The notes beneath the pieces were generated by a model. It ran no database searches. It saw nothing but the letters and a program-made list of their open reading frames with translations, and was not told where the DNA came from. Made by a program: the position numbers and the translations under genes. This document shows positions 32,257 through 40,615 of a stretch of DNA of 50,548 nucleotides, one piece after another. The stretch is from an archaeon (lineage in GTDB: Archaea; Nanobdellota; Nanobdellia; Woesearchaeales; GW2011-AR9): NCBI GenBank assembly GCA_002688265.1, contig NZCK01000030.1:1-50548 (forward strand), written 5' to 3'. Every line of letters begins with the position of its first letter. The first letter of the stretch is position 1.

Positions 32257-32880
32257 ATGCAAGAAAACCCTAAACTTCAAGAATTGAAACAAGAATATTC
32301 TAAATGTGAGAAATGCCCTGAACTATGTAAATCTAGAACCCAGGTGGTTTTTGGATCTGGTGATGAATCTGCAGATGCCTTATTCATTGGAGAAGCAGCA
32401 GGCGCTACAGAAGACGAAAAAGGCATTCCCTTCTGTGGAGCCTCAGGACAAATCCTACAAGAACTTCTGCAGAGTATTGGATTTACTCGAGATGAAGTTT
32501 TCATAACCAACACAGTTCTTTGCCGGCCAGATAAAAACCGTAATCCTAAAACTGATGAAATTAAAAATTGTAGCGAGAGACTAAACAAAACAATTGAATA
32601 CATGAATCCAAAGGTGATTGTAACTATTGGCAACTTTGCAACAAAAGCAGTTTTGGGTCCAGAAGCCAAAGCAGGCATCACCAAAATTCGTGGACAAATC
32701 TTTGAAAAAACTATTCAAAACAAAATCGTGCAAATCATTCCAATAATTCACCCAGCAAACCTACTCTATAACGGCAGAAATCCTAAGATTTTTGAGCAAA
32801 TGAAACTGGATTTCAAAGCAATTCAGAAGGCTACTAATACTAATAGAAAGAATCCGCAGGCGAGTCTAATAGATTTTTGA
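32257..32880 (+). CDS. Family 4 (Fe-S) uracil-DNA glycosylase
   Basis: Removes uracil from DNA as the first step of base excision repair. Four cysteines likely to hold a 4Fe-4S cluster: C17, C20, C89 and C105. Active-site motifs: GEAAGATEDEKGIPFCG (about 45-61) and HPANLLYN near the C-terminus; VFITNTVLCRPDKNRNP is also typical. 207 residues is the normal length. It stands alone, with TATA-like bases about 25-30 bp upstream. The exonuclease III at 47656 could act later in the same pathway. Confidence 0.95.
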   Translation: MQENPKLQELKQEYSKCEKCPELCKSRTQVVFGSGDESADALFIGEAAGATEDEKGIPFCGASGQILQELLQSIGFTRDEVFITNTVLCRPDKNRNPKTDEIKNCSERLNKTIEYMNPKVIVTIGNFATKAVLGPEAKAGITKIRGQIFEKTIQNKIVQIIPIIHPANLLYNGRNPKIFEQMKLDFKAIQKATNTNRKNPQASLIDF

Positions 32881-32929
32881 AAACATTGGCCCCCACAACA
32901 TCTTCCTCTAAGCCAAAATTAACGCAATC

Positions 32930-32937
32930 TTTATAAA
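32930..32937 (+). promoter_or_regulatory. TATA box of rps17e
   Basis: TTTATAAA centred 29-30 bp before ATG 32963, with no SD between; a clear leaderless promoter. Confidence 0.7.
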
Positions 32938-32962
32938 CCACCCCAAATCCAAAAGACTCAAT

Positions 32963-33163
32963 ATGGGACGAATCAAAACTATGTTCATAAAAAGGCAAAC
33001 CAAACAGCTATTAAAGCAACATGGAAAGCATTTTACAACCAACTTTGATGAAAACAAAAAGATGGTTAACAAATATGCTGTAACTCAGTGTAAGAAACTA
33101 AGAAATGTTATTGCTGGATATATGACCAGGTTAAAAAAAGTTGAAGAGAAACAAGCAGTATAG
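32963..33163 (+). CDS. rps17e: Small subunit ribosomal protein S17e
   Basis: 66 residues with the S17e pattern MGRIKTMFIKRQTKQLL, HFTTNFDENKKMV and KKLRNVIAGYMTR. It is complete and monocistronic in this window. The leaderless start at 32963 is fixed by MGRIK and the upstream TATA box. Confidence 0.95.
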   Translation: MGRIKTMFIKRQTKQLLKQHGKHFTTNFDENKKMVNKYAVTQCKKLRNVIAGYMTRLKKVEEKQAV

Positions 33164-33217
33164 TTTCTGCTTTTCAATTATTTCTTATCAATCATTTTAA
33201 TAAACCTTTCACATTAA

Positions 33218-33634
33218 TTAGTTATCATAATTTCTTTTCAGTAAAACCAAAATTGCTTCTTCAGCTATCTTTAAATCTAAACGATTTCTATGCAAATAAC
33301 CTCCTCCTCTCTTTAACATGTCTCCTTGAACATTCCCAAAAATCATTTTATTAGCATCAACTGGCATTGCATATGCTACCACTTCTTCTGTTCCAACTTC
33401 AATAAGTTCATAAACTGGAATTTGCTCTCCTTGGTGATAATATCTGTTAAATAATCTTAGATCACAAAAATATTTAACCACAGCTTCTGCCAACCCTTCA
33501 GAAGAATCAAAATTAAGACCACTATCTGCAAATTCTTTCATTAGATCATCTAGCGTAATAAAACAATTGGTGGACGTTAAAAGGTCTTCAATGTATTTTG
33601 GTCCACTTGAGTGAAAGATGGTATCAGAGACCAT
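33218..33634 (-). CDS. Hypothetical protein, 138 residues
   Basis: Not recognised. It is soluble and mixed alpha/beta, with two short helices near the N-terminus (KYIEDLLTSTNCFITLDDLMKEF), a central segment YELIEVGTEEVVAYAMPVDANK and a basic helical end. It ends convergently after rps17e. TTATTTATTC about 28 bp upstream of ATG 33634 suggests its own leaderless promoter, separate from the Dus gene behind it. Confidence 0.55.
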   Translation of the reverse strand: MVSDTIFHSSGPKYIEDLLTSTNCFITLDDLMKEFADSGLNFDSSEGLAEAVVKYFCDLRLFNRYYHQGEQIPVYELIEVGTEEVVAYAMPVDANKMIFGNVQGDMLKRGGGYLHRNRLDLKIAEEAILVLLKRNYDN

Positions 33635-33680
33635 TGGAGTTAAGAAATACTCTCTAGAATAAATAATTTGGGCAAATAAA

Positions 33681-34652
33681 CTATATTATTTCTGAAGGAT
33701 TATCAACCACTTTCTCCAAAAACCCCATAATCTCTTCTTCAGTTTTTAATGCACTAATTTGCCCTCGAAGTTTCTTTCCACCAACATAACCTTTAGAAAA
33801 TTGAATCAAACCATTCTTCACCAAGTTTGGATTGTAAACTTTATGTTTATGCAACAATTCAATATAACGCAAAAGCAATTGCATTTTCTCAGCTAACGGC
33901 AGATCAGAAAGTACTTCACCTGTTTTGTAATAATGTACTGCTTTCTTAAAAAAGTAAGGATCCCGCATTGCAGCTCTTCCAATCATCACATAATCGCAAC
34001 CTGTTTCTTTCATTCGAGAAACAGCAAGTTCAGGTGAATCAATATCTCCGTTACCAATCACTATAATAGAAACTGTTTCTTTCACTTTTTTTATCCATGT
34101 CCAATCTGCTTTTCCACTATAACCTTGTTTTGTAGTTCTGCCATGAATTGCAATAGCAACACATCCTGTCTCCTCAGCAATTTTTGCAACTTGCATCACA
34201 ACAATCTTTAAATCATTTTTTCCTAGTCTAACTTTTACTGAAATAGATGTTGACAAAGTGTTCAATTTCACTAAAATTGCTCGCAATTTATCTAGATCAG
34301 AAAGTAAAGCAGATCCACCGCCACAAGCAAGGATTTTTGGAGCGGGACAACCAACATTAAGATCAATGACATCTGTTTTGCCTTCAATTGATTTAGCTGC
34401 GAGCCAAATCTTATCGGGATCTTCTCCAAATATTTGAGTTACAACTGGTCTTTCCTCTTCTGCCACATCAAAGATTGGGTTTTGTCCTTCTAATTGTTTC
34501 TTGTATCTAACAATAGCGTCAGCTGATAAGAATTCTGTATAACAAATTCCTGCCCCCATTTCACGGCAGAGGATTCTAAAGGCTACATTAGTGACTCCCG
34601 CCATAGGTGCCAAAATAAAAGGACTAGATAATTTAGGGAATTCTTTGTTCAT
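33681..34652 (-). CDS. dus: tRNA-dihydrouridine synthase
   Basis: FMN-dependent reductase that makes dihydrouridine in tRNA. TIM barrel with LAPMAGVTNVAFR at the N-terminus, catalytic Cys in NVGCPAP, KVRLG, HGRTTKQGYSGKADW and IGRAAMRDP phosphate-binding motifs. I start at ATG 34652 (MNKEF); an in-frame TTG seven codons earlier overlaps the promoter. The symmetric TATA box at 34677-34684 lies 28.5 bp from its start and serves aIF2-gamma on the other side. Which uridines it modifies is not readable. Confidence 0.95.
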   Translation of the reverse strand: MNKEFPKLSSPFILAPMAGVTNVAFRILCREMGAGICYTEFLSADAIVRYKKQLEGQNPIFDVAEEERPVVTQIFGEDPDKIWLAAKSIEGKTDVIDLNVGCPAPKILACGGGSALLSDLDKLRAILVKLNTLSTSISVKVRLGKNDLKIVVMQVAKIAEETGCVAIAIHGRTTKQGYSGKADWTWIKKVKETVSIIVIGNGDIDSPELAVSRMKETGCDYVMIGRAAMRDPYFFKKAVHYYKTGEVLSDLPLAEKMQLLLRYIELLHKHKVYNPNLVKNGLIQFSKGYVGGKKLRGQISALKTEEEIMGFLEKVVDNPSEII

Positions 34653-34676
34653 GTTTACATTTATTTCGACCAAATC

Positions 34677-34684
34677 TTTATAAA
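34677..34684. promoter_or_regulatory. Palindromic TATA box shared by dus and aIF2-gamma
   Basis: TTTATAAA is its own reverse complement. Its centre (34680.5) is exactly 28.5 bases from the first base of each start codon: 34652 on the reverse strand and 34709 on the forward strand. No other TATA-like box lies between the genes. Confidence 0.75.
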
Positions 34685-34708
34685 TACCCCCTTTCCTTTG
34701 AGTTATAA

Positions 34709-36076
34709 ATGGTTGTAAAGAAGAAATCTGAAGAAAAAGCTACTAAAGCAGCTCCAAAGAAAAAGAAAACTGCAAAAAAGAAGATAGCTAAAGACTCTGC
34801 TGCAAAAAAAACTAGTAAAGCAAAACCAACTAAAAAATCTTCTACAAAAAAGAGTGCTTCTGATTCTGTTCAACCTGAACTTAACATTGCTTTAGTGGGT
34901 CATGTAGATCATGGAAAGACCACTTTAACAGAACGTTTTAGTGGAAAATGGACTGACACTCATTCTGAAGAGTTAAAAAAAGGAATTACAATTAGATTAG
35001 GTTATGCAGATTTTACAATTCATCTTGATGAAGAAAACGATTTTTATACAACAAAACCTAAAAGTATCAAATCAAATAAAGAAACAAAAATCTTAAGAAA
35101 AATTTCTTTAGTAGATTCCCCTGGTCACGAATCTTTGATGGCGACCATGTTAAGTGGAGCTGCAATCGTAGATGGCGCTATTTTAATGGTAGCAGCCAAT
35201 GAGAGATGCCCACAACCGCAAACCAGAGAACATTTAATGGCTCTGCAAATTTCTGGAATCAAAAATATTATTGTTGTTCAAAACAAAATTGATTTGGTTG
35301 ACGCTAAAAAAGCAAAACGTAATTATGAACAAATAAAAGAATTTCTTAAGGGTACTGATTATGAAAAAGTTCCAATAGTTCCAATTTCAGCTCGTGCCAA
35401 TGTTAATATTGATGAGTTATTACGTATAATTGAAGAAAAAATTCCAACTCCAAAGAGAGAAAACAACAATTCACTAATGTTAGTTGCTAGATCATTTGAC
35501 ATCAATAAACCTGGAACCAAAATCAATAAAATTACTGGAGGAGTTTTAGGTGGTACGGTCCAAAGTGGTTCCTTTAAGGTTGGTGAAACAATAGAAATTG
35601 TTCCAGGATATATGGTGCAAGAAAAAAATCAGCGTATTTGGAAACCTCTTACAACCACTATTACTCAAATTTTTACAGGCAGCCAACCTGTTGAGACAGT
35701 TCATGCTGGAGGATCCATGGCTCTTGCAACAACTTTAGATCCAAGTATTGTAAAAAGTGATGCTTTAAGTGGATCTTTAGTTGGTTTACCTGGGACTTTA
35801 CCAAAAGTTCATTATCAGATTAAAATTGATACTCATTTGCTAGATCGTGTGCTTGGAACCAAAGAAGAGTTGGAAGTAAAACCACTTGCAAGAAAAGAAA
35901 TGTTACTTTTGAATGTTTATTCTACAACTACTGTTGGTGTTGTTATTGACCCGTCAAAGAAAAATACAATTATTTCACTTAGACTTCCAATTGCCGCTAA
36001 TCCTGGAGATAGGATCACTATTTCAAGAAAAATAGGAGATCGGTTTAGATTGATTGGTTATGGTATTTTGAAGTAA
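34709..36076 (+). CDS. eif2g: Translation initiation factor aIF2 gamma, zinc knuckle lost
   Basis: GTPase that delivers initiator tRNA-Met to the small subunit. G1 GHVDHGKT (64-71), G3 DSPGH (136-140), G4 NKID, then two beta-barrel domains ending GDRFRLIGYGIL. Two oddities. A 50-residue Lys/Ala/Ser-rich N-terminal extension (KKKKTAKKKIAKDS) precedes the domain. And residues 100-130, where archaeal aIF2-gamma normally has a four-cysteine zinc knuckle between GYAD and the DSPGH strand, contain no cysteine (ADFTIHLDEENDFYTTKPK). The GTPase motifs are intact, so it should work. Leaderless, sharing the TATA box at 34677. Confidence 0.96.
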   Translation: MVVKKKSEEKATKAAPKKKKTAKKKIAKDSAAKKTSKAKPTKKSSTKKSASDSVQPELNIALVGHVDHGKTTLTERFSGKWTDTHSEELKKGITIRLGYADFTIHLDEENDFYTTKPKSIKSNKETKILRKISLVDSPGHESLMATMLSGAAIVDGAILMVAANERCPQPQTREHLMALQISGIKNIIVVQNKIDLVDAKKAKRNYEQIKEFLKGTDYEKVPIVPISARANVNIDELLRIIEEKIPTPKRENNNSLMLVARSFDINKPGTKINKITGGVLGGTVQSGSFKVGETIEIVPGYMVQEKNQRIWKPLTTTITQIFTGSQPVETVHAGGSMALATTLDPSIVKSDALSGSLVGLPGTLPKVHYQIKIDTHLLDRVLGTKEELEVKPLARKEMLLLNVYSTTTVGVVIDPSKKNTIISLRLPIAANPGDRITISRKIGDRFRLIGYGILK

Positions 36077-36144
36077 ATTATTCTCTTAAAAAAACCTCTT
36101 CAACACAAACTTAATAATAAGATAAATTATTCTTAAAACTAAAA

Positions 36145-36912
36145 ATGGTAAAATTAGTTTGTTATAACATTGAATATTGCGAAGGCATGGAAGGTCATTG
36201 GTATCAGTATTTACAATTCTGGAAAACTTTTTTCCCTCCAAAGAATATTGACAAAAAAATTGCCAAAGCTCTAAAAGAAATAAATCCTGACATCCTTGCA
36301 TTAGTTGAAGTAGATATTGGCTCATTCAGAGCAAAAAAAGATGAAGTGAGATATTTCAAAAAAGAGTTAGGTTTAAAAAACATTATTGAAAAAGTAAAAT
36401 ATCCATTTAAATCTTGGCTAAAATTATTCCATTACATCCCTATTCTAAATAAACAAGCTAATGCTATTCTTTCAAACTATAAATTTTCTAAAGTTAAATA
36501 CCATCTCTTAAGTGAAGGCACCAAAAAGGTAGTTATAGAAGCAACTGTTCATTGTCCAAAAAAAACAACTTTGTTGTTGGCCCATTTAGCTCTTGGAAAA
36601 AAAGCAAGAGTTCAACAAATAAAAGAATTAACAAAGATTGTCAAATCAATAAAGAATCCAGTAATTCTAATGGGAGATTTCAACACATTTAATGGAATTA
36701 AGGAAATAAATAATTTGTTAAAAGAAACTAATCTTAAAGACAAGATTAAATTAGATAAAAAATCTAACAGATTAACACAGCCTGCTTGGAAACCCACAAG
36801 AAGATTAGATTACGTTCTTGTTTCTAAAGAAATAAAAGTTAAGAAATACCAAGTTCTCCAATTCCCTTTTTCAGATCATCTTCCTTTGTTTGTAGAGTTT
36901 AGCGTGCGGTAA
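36145..36912 (+). CDS. Endonuclease/exonuclease/phosphatase-fold protein
   Basis: EEP superfamily metal-dependent phosphodiesterase or phosphatase. Motifs: CYNIEY near the N-terminus, LVEVD (metal-binding Glu), MGDFNTF (Asp/Asn), RLDYVLVS and the terminal SDHLPLF (Asp-His). The family includes DNA nucleases, nucleic-acid deadenylases and sphingomyelinases; I cannot choose. Unlike the exonuclease III at 47656 it lacks the NVYTPNS-type segment. Its 3' end overlaps the convergent gene by 14 bases. Confidence 0.85.
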   Translation: MVKLVCYNIEYCEGMEGHWYQYLQFWKTFFPPKNIDKKIAKALKEINPDILALVEVDIGSFRAKKDEVRYFKKELGLKNIIEKVKYPFKSWLKLFHYIPILNKQANAILSNYKFSKVKYHLLSEGTKKVVIEATVHCPKKTTLLLAHLALGKKARVQQIKELTKIVKSIKNPVILMGDFNTFNGIKEINNLLKETNLKDKIKLDKKSNRLTQPAWKPTRRLDYVLVSKEIKVKKYQVLQFPFSDHLPLFVEFSVR

Positions 36913-37180
36913 CTCTGACAAAAAATTTTGCTACGTGAAGACATGCTTGGGTTGCTCCTCCAAAGAATAATGGAGTAATTAGGAGTAAAGAATATCCATC
37001 CAAATACATAACAGAGCTAACTGTGCAGATATAAGCTCCACTCAAAAACGCTAAAAAATCAATAATCCAAGCGTACCATGAATTATAAACTGCCAAAGTT
37101 CCATCTTTGCTTGAGTAGAAAAAATAAGATCCTATCAATAAGATTAGAATAAAATTAATTGCTAATAACCAAACTATCAT
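36899..37180 (-). CDS. Small three-pass membrane protein, unknown
   Basis: 93 residues with three hydrophobic segments (about 2-22, 32-53 and 64-83) and a short basic C-terminus. Not recognised. It is divergent from the PAP2-like gene with separate promoters; a TATTTAAAT box about 27 bp upstream of ATG 37180 suggests a leaderless message. The tail overlaps the end of the EEP gene on the opposite strand. Confidence 0.55.
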   Translation of the reverse strand: MIVWLLAINFILILLIGSYFFYSSKDGTLAVYNSWYAWIIDFLAFLSGAYICTVSSVMYLDGYSLLLITPLFFGGATQACLHVAKFFVRVTAR

Positions 37181-37255
37181 ATTGGTTTTGGACAGGTCTT
37201 ATTATTTAAATCTAATCCAACAGATTTATAACCTCAAATTCTTTCTTTATAATCT

Positions 37256-37666
37256 ATGAATCAAACACTTTTGGCTTTGATATTTGCATTCTTAGGATCT
37301 CAAGGTTTCAAAGTAGTCTATAATGTACACAAGCGAAAAAGTTTTTCTTGGCATGACATTTTTGAGACTGGTGGAATGCCAAGTAGCCATAGTGCTTTAG
37401 TTATGACTTTGGTAACTTCAATTTATTTGCTTGAAGGATTTACTTCTGCTTTCTTCATCGCAGTAATCTTAGCTTTCATTGTAATTCGTGATGCCACTGG
37501 TGTTAGATACAGTGCTGGTTTACAGGGTCAATTCTTAACAAAGTTGCTTAAGAAACATAAAATTAAGAAGCAAGCACCCCATTTTGCTTTAGGCCATACA
37601 CCTATGCAAGCTTTTGTGGGAAGTTGTGTTGGGATTGTTGCAACAATAATTTCTACAATCATATAA
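37256..37666 (+). CDS. Divergent PAP2-family membrane phosphatase (DUF212)
   Basis: 136 residues with about four membrane helices. Phosphatase-like motifs GGMPSSHSALV (about 39-49), VIRDATGVRYSAG and GHTPMQAFVGS are those of the DUF212 'divergent PAP2' family, assumed to dephosphorylate isoprenyl or lipid phosphates at the membrane. Complete length. TTTATAACC about 29 bp upstream of ATG 37256; leaderless. Confidence 0.9.
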   Translation: MNQTLLALIFAFLGSQGFKVVYNVHKRKSFSWHDIFETGGMPSSHSALVMTLVTSIYLLEGFTSAFFIAVILAFIVIRDATGVRYSAGLQGQFLTKLLKKHKIKKQAPHFALGHTPMQAFVGSCVGIVATIISTII

Positions 37667-37713
37667 TTAAAAAAACTAAAATTAATAAAAATTAATTAGA
37701 AAATAAAATTAAC

Positions 37714-38160
37714 TTACTCTTGAGTCACTTGCACTTGTTCTGGCGCAGCTGCTTTCTTTTGACGATAAATCCTAGCAAAATAAGGTGTAGCTACAATGTA
37801 GTCTTCTCCAAACCCAGCAATATCCCCATCAATAGCATCGCAAGTTTTACGTAGCTTATTGATAGCTCGTTTCAACTCTACTAGATCTTTCTCTTTGAGA
37901 GGTTTAATATTTACGAGTGCAATTGTTTTCCCTGAACGCAATGCATCAAGCACTCCTTTGATATCTTCAAAGTCTTCCATTACGTAAGGTCTAACAACAA
38001 CCTTGCTATCTCTCTCTTGCGCTCTTGGCGTTCCCAGTTCGACATACTCACTAGGTTGTTCTTGAACTTCCTCTGGCTGGTCTACTGGACCAACAAACTT
38101 ATCCTTTAATTGTAGAAAAAAATCCCTCATTTTTTCTGTTCCTCTTCCCTCTGTAATCAT
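37714..38160 (-). CDS. sepF: SepF cell-division protein
   Basis: Membrane anchor for FtsZ in archaea that divide by FtsZ. The C-terminal domain (about 55-135) has VVVRPYVMEDFEDIKGVLDALRSGKTIALVNIKPL and the IDGDIAGFGEDYIVATP strand pattern of SepF. A short amphipathic helix (MRDFFLQLKDKF, residues 11-22) is the expected membrane-targeting part, so translation may really begin at that Met (38130), which is preceded by GAGG. I keep 38160 because TTTATAAAA lies upstream of it. FtsZ is not in the window. Confidence 0.88.
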   Translation of the reverse strand: MITEGRGTEKMRDFFLQLKDKFVGPVDQPEEVQEQPSEYVELGTPRAQERDSKVVVRPYVMEDFEDIKGVLDALRSGKTIALVNIKPLKEKDLVELKRAINKLRKTCDAIDGDIAGFGEDYIVATPYFARIYRQKKAAAPEQVQVTQE

Positions 38161-38258
38161 GTAAAATACTATTCTTTTCGATTGAATATGGTTTTATAAA
38201 CCTTTGTATTGTCCAAAAACTATACTCAATGAGTTAAGACATTTTCTTTAACTCTTTC

Positions 38259-39725
38259 TTACTTTTCTGGTGGAATACTGGCATCCAATCTAAACATGTT
38301 TGAATATGCTTTTTGTACTTTACCTCTTTTATCTACAAATTGAACTATTGAGCGTGGTAATCTAAAAGGGCCCAAGATATTCAATTTAGCTTTTATTTTG
38401 TAACTAATAATTCTTTGTTCTAACCCATCTAATTCAGATAATTGCCATTCAATTCTGCTTCCTTGAGAACCAGTGTGAACTTTATGTGGATGCAAAGTTC
38501 CAATCTCAATTCCCTTCTCTACGTTAGCAATTCCTGGAACAAAATCGGTGATCATTACATCTCTTACAGGATATTTTCTCTTATTTCTAACTTCCAATAA
38601 GACTTTGATTTCGCTTAAACCGTCACTGCTTCCAACGATAGTGAGTGCTTTTTTACGAACGGTGATTGGTAATCGTACTGTCAGATAGAAACAAACTATC
38701 AACAAGAATGCTATTAGTAAATAAAATACTATTCGATAATTATAGACTGCTATTAATTCAGTACTATCTCCTGGTTCTAATTGAACATTCCAAATTAAGT
38801 ATTGTTGTCCATCTTCTCTTAATATCTGTGCATCACTTGCTACAAATAGTGATTCTATGGTGCCAATTGCGTATCTAAATTCTTGGCTGTTTTCTACATT
38901 CCCATCGTTTGAGACTAAAAATGTTTGGCTAGATTTTAAAAATGACTTATCTTCACTTAAGGTCCATGCGAAATCACTTACAACTGCTGGAACTGTTAGT
39001 TCTTCTTCTACAACTTTGATTGTTTCTCCATCTAAGTCAAAAACAAAAAAGATACTGTAATCTTTTGCTTGTGTATATGGATTTAGTGTTACAGAAAACT
39101 CTTGAGTTTTGCTTTCAAGTGGCTCTAAACCAACTGGGATGTCTAATGTATATTCTTCTAGTTCACTTTCAACACGCAGAACTAATGAGGATAAATTTCG
39201 AGAGTTTCCATTTTCTAAATTAAGAACTACTGTTTGTACTTCTCTTGGATCAATTTCATTGTCCATTTCTACTTGAACAGAGATACTTGGTAAATATTGC
39301 GTATCTTCTTCAGAATATCCTAAATATACTTTCAAAGAGACATCTTGAGTGTCTTCTTGATCTCCATCAACTTCTAAATTGAGATAGTAAATCCCTGCGT
39401 CCAAATCTTCTGTTGGCTGAGCAAGGATTGTTGTTTCGTATGATTCTCCTGGCTCCAATTCTTCAATAACTTTGTCGCTTAAAGGATTTGGATCAACATT
39501 CCAGCCTTGAGAGCTACTAAATGAGTAGATTGTGAATGTTTGGGCTAGGTCTGCGTTATTTGTTATGTGTAGTGTGAATTCTGCGGCTTCATCTGGTGCT
39601 ATATTATTGTTTACTGTAACTAAATCAACTTCAGAATTAACAGCTAAGGTGAATGTGCTTAGTGTTATCAGTAATATTAAACATAGAACAATGAAACTGC
39701 TTTTTTTAGCTAACTCTACCCTCAT
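38259..39725 (-). CDS. Membrane-anchored surface protein with NEW3-like domains
   Basis: 488 residues. Signal segment (about 8-30), then a series of Ig-like domains with the pattern of NPCBM-associated NEW3/COG1470 proteins (IAPDEAAEFTLHITNNADLAQTF, LEPGESYETTILAQP, LEPLESKTQEFSVTL). A membrane helix follows at about 335-356 (IVFYLLIAFLLIVCFYLTV), then a cytoplasmic Ig-like domain (LLEVRNKRKYPVRDVMITDFVPG). The true start is ATG 39725, with GAGGTG eight bases upstream; the reading frame stays open for 42 codons further back into structured element A and is not coding there. Function: probably cell-envelope architecture. Confidence 0.8.
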   Translation of the reverse strand: MRVELAKKSSFIVLCLILLITLSTFTLAVNSEVDLVTVNNNIAPDEAAEFTLHITNNADLAQTFTIYSFSSSQGWNVDPNPLSDKVIEELEPGESYETTILAQPTEDLDAGIYYLNLEVDGDQEDTQDVSLKVYLGYSEEDTQYLPSISVQVEMDNEIDPREVQTVVLNLENGNSRNLSSLVLRVESELEEYTLDIPVGLEPLESKTQEFSVTLNPYTQAKDYSIFFVFDLDGETIKVVEEELTVPAVVSDFAWTLSEDKSFLKSSQTFLVSNDGNVENSQEFRYAIGTIESLFVASDAQILREDGQQYLIWNVQLEPGDSTELIAVYNYRIVFYLLIAFLLIVCFYLTVRLPITVRKKALTIVGSSDGLSEIKVLLEVRNKRKYPVRDVMITDFVPGIANVEKGIEIGTLHPHKVHTGSQGSRIEWQLSELDGLEQRIISYKIKAKLNILGPFRLPRSIVQFVDKRGKVQKAYSNMFRLDASIPPEK

Positions 39726-39836
39726 AAAGTGTACACCTCTCATAAAAATTAATGAACTTCCAGTATTTAAAGGCTTCGCTTGAAGAGAAGAGATGTTAGA
39801 AGGTATAAAGGAAGAAAAGAAGTAATCAGCAACTAA

Positions 39837-39959
39837 GGCGCGTGGGTCCACTTGCAGAGATATTTAGCAAAACTTTGATCTCTCACAAGCATTTTGTTTT
39901 AGAACAAGACACAAAATCTCCGCGCAGTGAGATGGAACGGCCCTGCCTGACCCGCGCCC
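39837..39959 (+). ncRNA. Structured intergenic element, copy A
   Basis: Best-preserved family member. The closing stem pairs GGCGC-GGGTC with GACCC-GCGCC around a 2-base bulge. Internally AGAGAT pairs ATCTCT; TCTCAC pairs GTGAGA and encloses AAGC, an ATTTTGT/ACAAAAT hairpin and the conserved strand CTCCGCGCA. Compared with copy B the outer stem changes from TCTCAC/GTGAGA to TTTCAC/GTGAAA, a compensatory change. GC content is far above the surroundings. No reading frame of its own. Confidence 0.65.
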
Positions 39960-40027
39960 AAGAAAAAATAACTTTAACTTACAACATTTCATAACATCAT
40001 CGAAACAATAATATAGATTATTAAATA

Positions 40028-40042
40028 TAATAATAATAATAA
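40028..40042 (+). repeat. (TAA)5 tract running into a start codon
   Basis: Five TAA units whose last A is the first base of the ATG of the pentapeptide-repeat gene. Confidence 0.85.
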
Positions 40043-40611
40043 TGTCAACAATGGCTAAAATAAATCACTACAAAGCAGGTTCAGGAGAAAGATTCATAGG
40101 TGTTAATCTCTCTGGAGAAGATTTTTCTAGAAGAAACCTGAGAAAAATAAATTTTCTAGGGTCAGATCTTTCAAACACAGATTTTAGTCACACTAATTTA
40201 AAATATGCAATTTTAAAACATTGCGATTTAACTAGAGCAGATTTATCTCATGCAAATTTGACTGGTGCTAGTTTAAGAGATGCAATTTTAATTGGATGTA
40301 ATTTAGTCGGTGCTGATTTGACTGAAGCTGACGTAAAAAGAGCTGATTTCGAACTTGCAATGATCTACCCAACACAATTAAAAAATTGTAAAAATCTAAA
40401 ATATGCAAAAAATGCTAACAAAATTAACCAAGAAATACTCGCTGGAAATTTAGCAGTGTATGATTCAAAGGGCAGAGGAAAATTAACAGTTTCAGATGAA
40501 TTAGGAGGTCTTTCTATTTCAGATCAATCAAATTCACCGATCTTCATAGGAATACCGAAAAAGAAGAAAAGAGGCTTTTTTGGCTGGTTACAATCATTAT
40601 TCAGAAAATAA
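40042..40611 (+). CDS. Pentapeptide-repeat protein with basic C-terminal helix
   Basis: About 18-125 form A(D/N)Lxx repeats (LSGEDFSRRNLRKINFLGSDLSNTDFSHTNL and on), which fold as a right-handed quadrilateral beta-helix. The C-terminal KKKKRGFFGWLQSLFRK looks like an amphipathic membrane-binding helix. Such proteins often bind macromolecules; some bacterial ones mimic DNA and block gyrase, but nothing here shows that. In-frame ATGs at 40042 and 40051. The upstream region has structured element A and a (TAA)5 tract. Confidence 0.85.
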   Translation: MSTMAKINHYKAGSGERFIGVNLSGEDFSRRNLRKINFLGSDLSNTDFSHTNLKYAILKHCDLTRADLSHANLTGASLRDAILIGCNLVGADLTEADVKRADFELAMIYPTQLKNCKNLKYAKNANKINQEILAGNLAVYDSKGRGKLTVSDELGGLSISDQSNSPIFIGIPKKKKRGFFGWLQSLFRK

Positions 40612-40615
40612 TACT

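Noticed and set aside
39726-39851. 42 extra N-terminal codons for the NEW3-like surface protein
   Set aside because: They run into structured element A and skip the good GAGGTG site and signal peptide at 39725.
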